This document shows, piece after piece, positions 45,514-55,132 of a stretch of DNA of 55,132 nucleotides. A program made the position numbers and the translations under genes. The first letter of the stretch is position 1. Each line of letters begins with the position of its first letter. Origin of the DNA: Acidobacteriota bacterium (GTDB taxonomy: Bacteria; Acidobacteriota; Terriglobia; Bryobacterales; Bryobacteraceae); the NCBI GenBank assembly GCA_005808475.1, contig SYLY01000085.1, positions 1 through 55,132 of the forward strand, in the 5' to 3' direction. A model generated the notes under the pieces. The model had not been told where the DNA came from. It searched no databases and saw nothing but the letters and a program-made list of their open reading frames with translations.

Positions 45514-46821
45514 CTAATCGAAAGTGTATCGCGCCGCGTCCAACAGGGAGGAGAACCGGAAATCGGGCTCCGGGCCGCCGGCCCGCAGGCGTCCCGCGCC
45601 CGTGTCGAGCAGAGCGGTTCGCACGCCCGCGTTGATCCCCGCCTCGATGTCGGAGGTGGAATCGCCGATCATGACGCAAGCGCCGAGATCGAGATCGAAG
45701 TCGCGGCGGGCGGTGAGCAGCATCCCCGGCCTCGGCTTGCGGCACTCGCAACCGCGGCGCATGGGCGCCGGCCCTCCGGCATGGTGCGTTTCGGGATGAT
45801 GCGGACAGTGGTAGATCGCGTCGAGCCGGGCGCCCTCGCGGGCCAGCAGGTCGCCGAGAGTCTCGTGGATCGCGGTGAGCGTCTCCTCGGTGCACAGGCC
45901 GCGCGCGATCACCGGCTGGTTGGTGACCACGATCGCGCGGAGTCCTCTTTCGTTGAACAAGCGCACCGCTTCGGCGGCGCCAGGCAAAAGGCACAACTCG
46001 GCCGGATCGTGGATGAGATCGCGATCCTCCACCAGCACGCCGTCGCGGTCGAGGAACACGGCCTGGAGCGGCTTGCGATGGCCGCGGGCGCGCTGGATCC
46101 GTTCGCGGTCCTCGAGGAACGTCTCCACCTCGGCGATGCGCGCCGGAGTTCCCACGTCGAGCACGAATCCCGCGCATTCCAGAGGATGCACGCGGAGGGT
46201 CTCGCCGGCGGCGAGCGCGGCGGGGAACACGTTCTCGAAGAAGCCGCATTTCCGGGCCGGAACGTAGTCCAGGATGCGCCGTGAAAGGACATAGATCCCC
46301 AGGTTGCCGAGATTGCGGTACCGGCGGCCAGGATCGAGACGGAGAGCGAACTCGGTGACCTCTCCCGAATCGCGAGCCTGGATCAGATGGCCATCCCAAG
46401 GATGATGCGAGGGACGCGTGAGGATGGTCGCCAGCGGCGAGTAGCGCTCGTGCGCGCGAAGCAGAGCGGGCAGGTCGAAGTCGGCGATCTCGTCGCCGTA
46501 GTAGAGCAGGAAGTCCTCGTCCAGCCGGTGGCGGATGGCGGGGAGGCCGCCCGCGGTGCCGAGAGGCTGTTCCTCGACATGAATCGTGGGCCTCGGTCCG
46601 CCGCGGCCGGGACGGCCGAAGTGCTCGACGATGACCTCGGCTTTGTAATGCGCCAGCAGAATCGTTTCCTCGATACCGTGTTGCTCGAGAAGCTCGAGGA
46701 TGTGGTCAAGCAGCGGCTTGCCGCCGGCGAGGGTCATCGGCTTGGGACGCGAACCGGTGAGTTCGCCCATGCGGACGCCGCGTCCGCCGCAAAGAATGAC
46801 CGCCTGGCGAGGAAGACCCAA
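45514..46821 (-). CDS. Fusion: sugar nucleotidyltransferase + HAD-IIIA (GmhB-type) phosphatase
   Basis: 435 residues from a probable TTG start; the next Met lies inside the nucleotide motif. The N-terminal part (1-245) is a nucleotidyltransferase: AVILCGGRGVRMGELTG, EEQPLGTAGGLPA, LLYYGDEIADFD. The C-terminal part (about 255-410) is a HAD-IIIA phosphatase: AVFLDRDGVLVEDR, VVTNQPVIARG, the zinc loop CPHHPETHH with CECRKPRPGML, and MIGDSTSDIEAG. Separate relatives make ADP- or GDP-heptose (HddC and GmhB). The fusion would dephosphorylate heptose bisphosphate and activate the product for surface glycans. It is cytoplasmic. Confidence 0.88.
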   Translation of the reverse strand: MGLPRQAVILCGGRGVRMGELTGSRPKPMTLAGGKPLLDHILELLEQHGIEETILLAHYKAEVIVEHFGRPGRGGPRPTIHVEEQPLGTAGGLPAIRHRLDEDFLLYYGDEIADFDLPALLRAHERYSPLATILTRPSHHPWDGHLIQARDSGEVTEFALRLDPGRRYRNLGNLGIYVLSRRILDYVPARKCGFFENVFPAALAAGETLRVHPLECAGFVLDVGTPARIAEVETFLEDRERIQRARGHRKPLQAVFLDRDGVLVEDRDLIHDPAELCLLPGAAEAVRLFNERGLRAIVVTNQPVIARGLCTEETLTAIHETLGDLLAREGARLDAIYHCPHHPETHHAGGPAPMRRGCECRKPRPGMLLTARRDFDLDLGACVMIGDSTSDIEAGINAGVRTALLDTGAGRLRAGGPEPDFRFSSLLDAARYTFD

Positions 46822-46867
46822 CTCGCCAGGATATCAGGCGCGGGACGTTCGGCTCCGCGATTTGCGT

Positions 46868-46873
46868 TACAAT
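46868..46873 (+). promoter_or_regulatory. -10-like element for the heme/toroid/ankyrin gene
   Basis: TACAAT, nine bases before ATG 46883 in the 61-base divergent spacer. No Shine-Dalgarno lies between. Confidence 0.4.
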
Positions 46874-46882
46874 TCGGGCTAT

Positions 46883-48580
46883 ATGTTCGGAGTGTTGGCA
46901 ACGATGTTTCTGGCCGCCGCGGCGGCGATGGCGATGGACGACTCGGTGGTTCGCGAGCGCGCCGGCCGTTCCGTGAAGCTGCTCCAGAAGGTGGCGGCGG
47001 AATGGAAGACGCCCTGTCTTTCCTGCCACCATCAGGTGATGCCCACGATCGCGCTCGACGCGGCTCGGCGCCGCGGCATCGCGGTCGACGAGAACATGGC
47101 GCGGGCGGCCGCCTCGAAATCGTTCGGGTTCCTGGCCGATCTCGACGCGGCGGTTCAGATGCACGCGCTCATCGATCCGGCGCTCAGCCAAGGCAACGCC
47201 CTGTTGGCGGCCCACGCCGCGGGAATCGCGCCGAACCTCACGACCGCCACGATCGCCCGCCATGTCGCGCGTTATCAGCGCGCGGAGGGCTGGTGGCCGA
47301 CGTTCGATTCGCGCCCTCCTCACAGCGCCGGCCTGATAACCTCGACCGCCGTGGCGGCGCGCGCGATCGCGCTCTACCTGCCTGCCAGCCGCGATGCGGA
47401 ACGCCGCGAGCGGTTACAGCGCGCCAGCCGCTGGCTCGCCGCCGCCAAGGCGGGATCCACCGAGGATGCCACGTTCCAATTGCTCGGGCTGCTGTGGACC
47501 GGCGCCGGGAAGGCGGAGACCGGCGCGGCGTCCAAACGGCTGGCTTCGCTCCAGCGCCCCGACGGCGGTTGGGGACAGCTCCCGGCGATGGCGGCGAGCG
47601 ACGCCTATTCCACGTCCGAAGCGCTGACGGCGCTGCGAAAGGCGGGGCTGTCGCGCAACGCACCTGCCTTCGTGCGCGGCATCGAGTGGCTGGTGCGATC
47701 GCAGGCGCCCGACGGATCGTGGCGCGTGAAGAGCCGGATCGATACGCCCGCGCCCGTCAGTCCACCCTATTTCGAGAGCGGATTCCCATATGGCCACGAT
47801 CAGTGGCTTTCGTGCGCCGCGACGGCGTGGGCCGTCATGGCCCTGGCCGAAGCGTTGCCCGAGGCCGCCGTTCCGCCGGCGCCGGAGCCGCTCACGGGCG
47901 TGACACCGGAGACGCAGCCTTGGATGGAGACGGCGCTGTTCGGCTCCGCGTCCGAGGCCGCGAAGCTCGATCCGGCGATGGCGACGAGAAAGGGGACGAC
48001 GGTTCTCATGATGGCTTCGGACGATCCGGGCAAGGTTCGCGCTCTTCTCGCCAACGGCGCCAAGGCGTCCGCCACGGCCGAGTCCGGGTACGATGCGTTG
48101 TTGACCGCGTCGCTCTATCCGGGAAATCGCGAAACGCTGGACCTGCTGCTGCGCGCGGGTGCTTCCGCCAAGGCTCGCGACAAGGTGAAGTTCCAGGCTT
48201 CGCCGCTGCCGGTTGCCGTATTCGGCGGCGACGTTGCGATGGCCAAGGCGCTGCTGGATGGAGGCGCCGATCCCGAGCGGGCTTACTCGGTGTTGGGGAT
48301 GTTCTCTTCCACGCCGCTGGCGATCGCCGCCAGCATGGACTATCCGGAGGTGATCGAATTGCTGGCGCGCCGGGGTGCGAAGCTCGACGCGCTGGACGAG
48401 TTCGGGATGACGCAGGTGAGCTGGTCGGCGCTAGGGCACAAGGATGGCGCGTTGCGGACGTTGTTGGCGCTCGGAGCCAAGCGGACGGTGAAGGACAAGT
48501 TCGGCTTGACGCCGCTCGAGCATGTCAAGGGGATCGCATACTCGACGCCCGAGGCGGATCGGCTGCTGCGAGGAAAGTGA
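46883..48580 (+). CDS. Exported protein with heme site, squalene-cyclase-like toroid and ankyrin repeats
   Basis: 565 residues. A leader (MFGVLATMFLAAAAAMA) is followed by a single c-type heme motif CLSCH (Cys45, Cys48, His49). Residues about 60-345 are helical with three QW-like turns (YQRAEGWW, LQRPDGGWG, SQAPDGSW), as in the alpha-toroid of squalene/terpene cyclases and prenyltransferases, but no DxDD or other catalytic acid motif was seen. Residues about 370-560 contain around five ankyrin repeats (TVLMMASDDPGKVRALLANGA, LDLLLRAGASAKARD). It is probably a periplasmic or surface protein-interaction module with a heme. Function is unknown. Confidence 0.8.
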   Translation: MFGVLATMFLAAAAAMAMDDSVVRERAGRSVKLLQKVAAEWKTPCLSCHHQVMPTIALDAARRRGIAVDENMARAAASKSFGFLADLDAAVQMHALIDPALSQGNALLAAHAAGIAPNLTTATIARHVARYQRAEGWWPTFDSRPPHSAGLITSTAVAARAIALYLPASRDAERRERLQRASRWLAAAKAGSTEDATFQLLGLLWTGAGKAETGAASKRLASLQRPDGGWGQLPAMAASDAYSTSEALTALRKAGLSRNAPAFVRGIEWLVRSQAPDGSWRVKSRIDTPAPVSPPYFESGFPYGHDQWLSCAATAWAVMALAEALPEAAVPPAPEPLTGVTPETQPWMETALFGSASEAAKLDPAMATRKGTTVLMMASDDPGKVRALLANGAKASATAESGYDALLTASLYPGNRETLDLLLRAGASAKARDKVKFQASPLPVAVFGGDVAMAKALLDGGADPERAYSVLGMFSSTPLAIAASMDYPEVIELLARRGAKLDALDEFGMTQVSWSALGHKDGALRTLLALGAKRTVKDKFGLTPLEHVKGIAYSTPEADRLLRGK

Positions 48581-48595
48581 CGAGCGAGGCGGCGG

Positions 48596-49949
48596 TCAGG
48601 CGAAGAGCGATTCCACCACGTGTCCGTGGACGTCGGTGAGTCTGCGGCGCGCGCCGTTGTGATAGAAGGTGAGCCGCTCGTGATCGAGTCCCAGCGCGTG
48701 CAGCGCGGTGGCGTGCAGGTCGTGCACGGCGACCGGATTCTCGGCGGGCTTGCGTCCGAAATCGTCGGACGATCCGTACGCGAACCCGGGTTTCAAGCCC
48801 GCGCCCGCCATCCAAACGGTGAAGCAGTCGGGGTGGTGATCGCGTCCCGCGGATTCGCCCGTGCCCTGCGACACCGGCGTGCGCCCGAACTCGCTCACGC
48901 CCATCACCAGCGTGTCATCGAGCAGGCCACGCGCGGCGAGATCCTGCACGAGCGCCGCCGTCGGCTGGTCGTACGACCGCGACATCTTCTCGTGATTGGA
49001 GCGCAAGTTTCCATGCGCGTCCCAGCTATTGCCGGAGCCGCCGTGGTACACCTGCACGAATCGCACGCCGCGCTCGAGCAGACGCCGCGCCAGCAGGCAA
49101 TTGCGCGCGTGCGGCTCGGTCTCCTTGCGGTCGAACCCATACAGCCGCCGCGTCGCTTCGCTTTCCGAATCGAGGCTGGCCACTTCGGGGACGCTCATCT
49201 GCATCCGCGCGGCCAGCTCGTAGCCTCGGATCCGCGCGTCGAGAGTCGAATCGCCGGAATGCATTTCCGCGTGCCGGCGGTTCATGCGGTCGAGCCAGGA
49301 GAGTGAGTCCGCGCGCGCCTCGGCGCCGATGTCCTTGGGCCGGGACAGGTCGGGCACCGGATCGCCGGCGGTGCGGAACGTGGTTCCCTGCACGGCGGCC
49401 GGCAGGAAGCCGTTCGTCCATTGCACCGTTCCGCCCCAAGGCGGTCCGGAAGGATCCTGCAGAACGACGTACGCGGGCAGGTTCTCGTTTTCCGCGCCCA
49501 GTCCGTACATCACCCAGGCGCCGAAGGACGGGAAGCCGGTCAGGATGAACCCGGTGTTCATTTGCGCGATCGCCGGCATGTGATTCGCGCTCTTGGCGAA
49601 CACGCTGCGCACCAGCGTCAACTTGTCGGCGTGCGCGGCGAGGTGGGGCAGCAGGCCGCTCACCCAGAGTCCGCTCTGGCCGCGCCGCGAGAACTCCCAC
49701 GGGCATGCCATCAGATTGCCGCCCTGGCCGAAGAAAGTCGGCATGTCGAACGGCTTTCCGTCGCGGCGGGCGAGTTCGGGCTTGTAGTCGAACGTGTCCA
49801 GGTGGCTCATGCCACCGGTGCAGAAGATCTGCACGACGCGTTTGGCGCGGGGCGCGAAGTGCGGCTTCGGACCGGCGTTGGCAAGCGAGGCGAAGGCCAG
49901 CCATCCGAACCCGGCGCCGGCATCGAGCAGCCACCGGCGTCTTGAAATC

Positions 49950-49960
<11 letters not shown>
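48596..49960 (-). CDS. DUF1501 family protein, Tat-exported (cassette 3)
   Basis: 454 residues with leader MSSEISRRRWLLDAGAGFGW. Family landmarks are FCTGGMSHLDTFDYKPEL, NHMPAIAQMNTGFILTGFP, GVSEFGRTPVSQG, AGRDHHPDCFTVWMAG and AVHDLHATALHALGLDH. The start overlaps the 3' end of the preceding cytochrome gene by 11 bases, so the two are coupled. The longer open frame upstream belongs to that gene's alternative reading. It is similar in plan to the copies at 558 and 32405 but clearly diverged. The activity is unknown. Confidence 0.9.
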
Positions 49961-52823
<2,863 letters not shown>

Positions 52824-52869
52824 GGATCTCTTCGCTTATATTACACGTGCGCCGCCCTCCGGATCGCGA

Positions 52870-52875
52870 CATAAT
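52870..52875 (+). promoter_or_regulatory. -10-like element for the PQQ/diheme gene
   Basis: CATAAT, six bases before ATG 52882 in a 58-base divergent spacer. There is no Shine-Dalgarno. It is one of the clearest suspected leaderless starts. Confidence 0.45.
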
Positions 52876-52881
52876 CTACCC

Positions 52882-55068
52882 ATGCGGTTTCGATTCGTGC
52901 AAATGCTCCTGGCGGCGAGCGCGTTGGCGACAGGAGCGGGTCTCACTTCGCGGACTCCGTGGAGCGGCGGGAAGCTCGCCGGATCGCCGGAGCCGCCGTC
53001 GCCCTATCGGGTGCAACTCGCGTTCCCCAAGCTCCGGTTCGAGCGTCCGACGGCGATCGTCTCCGCTCCTGGATCGGACCGGCTGTTCGTGACCAACCTC
53101 GACGGCGGCATCCTCTCGTTTCCCAATCGCCGCGACGCGGCGGAAACGGTTCCTTTCCTCGATCTCGGTCCGGGCACGCTCGACGCTCGCACCGGACGCC
53201 GCTATCCGCGTCAAATTCAGGACATCGCCTTCCACCCGGAGTACGCGAGGAACGGATACGTCTACGCGTTCATCACCGAGAACTGGCCACTGCCGCGGCG
53301 CACGCGCGTGTCGCGCTTCGAACGCGACCGCCGCGATCCGCTCCGCGCCGATCCGGCCAGCGAAGTCTACGTCCTCGAGTTCCCATCGGCCGGCCACAAT
53401 GGCGGCGCGATCGAGTTCGGCCCCGACGGCTACCTGTACATCGGGACCGGCGACGGCGGCGGCCAATACGACACCTTGAACACGGGCCAGTTTCTCGGCG
53501 ACCTGCTCTCGTCGATTCTGCGAATCGACGTCAACGGCTCGCATGCGGCCAAGCTCTATGCGATTCCGCCGGACAATCCATTCCTCCACACGCCGGGCGC
53601 GATGCCGGAGATCTTCGCGTATGGATTCCGCCAGCCATGGAAGATGAGTTTCGACCGGAAGGGAGGCGGCCTTTGGGTGGGCGAGGTCGGCCAGGATCTG
53701 TGGGAGTCGATTCACTTGGTGAGAAAAGGCGGCAACTACGGCTGGTCCGTGAGCGAGGGGTCCCAAATGGCGCGGCCGGACAAGCGCCAGGGGCCCACGC
53801 CCATCTCCGCCCCGGTGGTGGCGCATTCGCACTCCGAGGCGCGATCGATCACGGGCGGGTACGTTTACCACGGAGCCAAGCTGCCCGACCTCCGCGGTGC
53901 GTACGTGTACGCGGACTGGGAAACGGGACGCGTCTGGGCTCTCCGCCACGACGGCGCCAAGGTGACCGAACATCGCGAATTGGACGACACCACGCTCGAC
54001 ATCGCCGCGTTCGGCGAGGACAACGCCGGCGAGTTGTATCTGCTCACGCACCACGATGGCCGCGTGTACGAACTGGTCCGTCGCGCCGGCGAGCCGGACC
54101 GTTCGGCGGAGTTTCCGCGCCTGCTGAGCCAGACCGGGCTCTTCGATTCGACGCGAGACATGAAGCCGGCGCCAGGGCTGATCCCCTACTCGGTGAACGC
54201 GCCGCTGTGGTCGGATGGGGCGGGGAAGGAACGCTACCTGGCCTTGCCAGGCGCCGCCCGCATCCAATACGCGTCGCACGACCAGTGGCTGTTCCCGGAG
54301 GGATCGGCGCTGGTGAAGACGTTCTTCCTCGGCAAGCGGCGCATCGAAACACGAGTGTTGACGCTTCGTCCCGGCGCCGCCACGCGAGAGCAATGGGCGG
54401 GCTATGTCTATGTGTGGAACGACGCACAGACGGACGCGGAACTGCTCGGCAAGGAAGGCGAAGAGCGCACGTACACGTTCGACGATGCGGCGGCGCCGGG
54501 TGGAAAGCGGACGCAACGGTGGCAGTTCCCGTCGCGCAACGACTGCCTGGTTTGCCACAACGAAAAGGCGCGGTTTCTGCTCGGGTTGAACACGCCGCAG
54601 ATGAACCGCCAGCACGACTACGGCGGTGAGCGAGCAAACCAGATCGAGACGCTGCGGCGGATCGGGCTGTTCGAGGGCGCGCCTACGGCGAACGTCTCGA
54701 CCCTGCCCCGGCTGCCGGAGCCCGGCGATGCGTCGCTGCCAGTGGACCGCCGGGCTCGCTCCTATCTGCAAGGGAACTGCGCCCATTGTCACCAGTTCGG
54801 CGCGGGCGGCAATTCCGATATCCGCCTGCAGTTTGGGTTGGCGCTGGACAAGACCTACACGGTCGGCGGCGATCCCTTTCATGGCGACATGGGCGTCAAG
54901 GGCGCGCGGATTCTGGTCCCGGGAAAACCCGCCGAGTCGGTGCTCTATCTGCGCATGGCGGCGCGAGGCGCGGGGCGGATGCCGCACATCGCGTCCAAGG
55001 AGCCGGACCGGGACGCGCTCGGTCTGATCGGCGAGTGGATTCGGACGCTAAAACCGGCGCGGGAGTGA
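52882..55068 (+). CDS. Fusion: PQQ-dependent sugar dehydrogenase + SO_2930-type diheme cytochrome c
   Basis: 728 residues. A leader (MRFRFVQMLLAASALATG) is followed by a six-bladed soluble-glucose-dehydrogenase-like propeller (about 40-395): IQDIAFHPEYARNGYVYAF, the active-site region GHNGGAIEFGPDGYLYIG, GFRQPWKMSFDR and GGNYGWSVSEG. Residues about 410-728 resemble SO_2930-family diheme cytochromes: RNDCLVCHNEKARFLLG and GNCAHCHQFGAGG supply the two CxxCH sites, between PSYLWFPEGSAL-like and LGLNTPQMNR-like blocks. It would oxidise a sugar in the periplasm and pass electrons directly to its own hemes. Confidence 0.88.
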   Translation: MRFRFVQMLLAASALATGAGLTSRTPWSGGKLAGSPEPPSPYRVQLAFPKLRFERPTAIVSAPGSDRLFVTNLDGGILSFPNRRDAAETVPFLDLGPGTLDARTGRRYPRQIQDIAFHPEYARNGYVYAFITENWPLPRRTRVSRFERDRRDPLRADPASEVYVLEFPSAGHNGGAIEFGPDGYLYIGTGDGGGQYDTLNTGQFLGDLLSSILRIDVNGSHAAKLYAIPPDNPFLHTPGAMPEIFAYGFRQPWKMSFDRKGGGLWVGEVGQDLWESIHLVRKGGNYGWSVSEGSQMARPDKRQGPTPISAPVVAHSHSEARSITGGYVYHGAKLPDLRGAYVYADWETGRVWALRHDGAKVTEHRELDDTTLDIAAFGEDNAGELYLLTHHDGRVYELVRRAGEPDRSAEFPRLLSQTGLFDSTRDMKPAPGLIPYSVNAPLWSDGAGKERYLALPGAARIQYASHDQWLFPEGSALVKTFFLGKRRIETRVLTLRPGAATREQWAGYVYVWNDAQTDAELLGKEGEERTYTFDDAAAPGGKRTQRWQFPSRNDCLVCHNEKARFLLGLNTPQMNRQHDYGGERANQIETLRRIGLFEGAPTANVSTLPRLPEPGDASLPVDRRARSYLQGNCAHCHQFGAGGNSDIRLQFGLALDKTYTVGGDPFHGDMGVKGARILVPGKPAESVLYLRMAARGAGRMPHIASKEPDRDALGLIGEWIRTLKPARE

Positions 55069-55103
55069 TGCGATTCGTGGTTCACTCAAAGTTCATTCGT
55101 TGC

Positions 55104-55132
55104 GCGCCCGTAGCTCAGTTGGATAGAGCGTC
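55104..55132 (+). tRNA. 5' half of a tRNA gene, probably tRNA-Arg (cut by window end)
   Basis: The last 29 bases form a tRNA start: acceptor strand GCGCCCG, the universal TA, D-arm GCTC-AGTTGGATA-GAGC, then the first bases of the anticodon stem. The anticodon lies outside the window. The 5' half resembles bacterial tRNA-Arg genes, but the isotype cannot be proven. Such tRNA genes are common integration sites. Confidence 0.8.

Overview
The window looks like chromosome of an acidobacterium of the Solibacterales/Bryobacterales type. The reasons are high GC, dense gene packing, planctomycete/acidobacterium-type secreted cytochrome modules (PSCyt/DUF1549/DUF1553 with DUF1501, and DUF1592-type with DUF1552), an Oar-like carboxypeptidase-regulatory TonB receptor, several Uma2 nucleases, and many Sec- or Tat-exported enzymes for carbohydrate turnover. 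The lineage is inferred from gene content only. No rRNA, CRISPR array or complete insertion sequence was seen.

Layout. 1-580: remains of a phage-type terminase cut off before its nuclease domain. 558-4305: a cytochrome/DUF1501 cassette (minus strand). 4371-5126: a phytanoyl-CoA dioxygenase-like enzyme, then a decayed stretch. 5412-7552: miaB, a bifunctional-nuclease gene and a small gene. 7599-8600: two tandem Uma2 copies. 8642-13159: hydrolases, one interrupted by an in-frame TAG, plus an enolase-superfamily/2-hydroxyacid dehydrogenase operon and a DinB-like protein. 13233-17583: DUF1080, a methyltransferase-SCO1 fusion, a MEMO protein, an SDR and a pterin dehydratase. 17580-26703: a beta-lactamase-fold/NamZ fusion, a LamG/propeller protein, a TonB receptor and a sulfatase. 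26704-29683: decayed SEC-C sequence, tiny membrane ORFs and a CocE-like hydrolase. 29684-35134: second cassette with a dehydratase-like gene. 35141-37449: third Uma2, an FGE-like protein and an esterase. 37531-41318: DUF1592/DUF1552 cassette. 41323-42203: VapBC-like toxin-antitoxin pair. 42265-46821: deacetylase, pentaheme cytochrome, PQQ dehydrogenase and a heptose-type nucleotidyltransferase/phosphatase fusion. 46883-48580: a heme-site/toroid/ankyrin protein. 48596-52823: third DUF1553/DUF1501 cassette. 52882-55068: a PQQ sugar dehydrogenase fused to a diheme cytochrome, followed by the 5' half of a tRNA.

How the genes fit together (inference). Much of the window encodes an envelope and extracellular programme for taking apart complex, perhaps sulfated or acidic, glycans: outer-membrane uptake, desulfation, deacetylation, muramidase/esterase action, oxidation by PQQ enzymes feeding c-type cytochromes, and acid-sugar dehydration and hydroxyacid metabolism inside. 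The repeated heme-protein plus Tat-exported partner cassettes are the least understood part.

Expression signals show a clear pattern. Genes that head transcription units tend to have a -10-like hexamer only 6-9 bases before the start codon, as expected for leaderless mRNAs. Genes inside operons tend to have Shine-Dalgarno sequences or ATGA overlaps. Several convergent genes are separated by only 2-6 bases.
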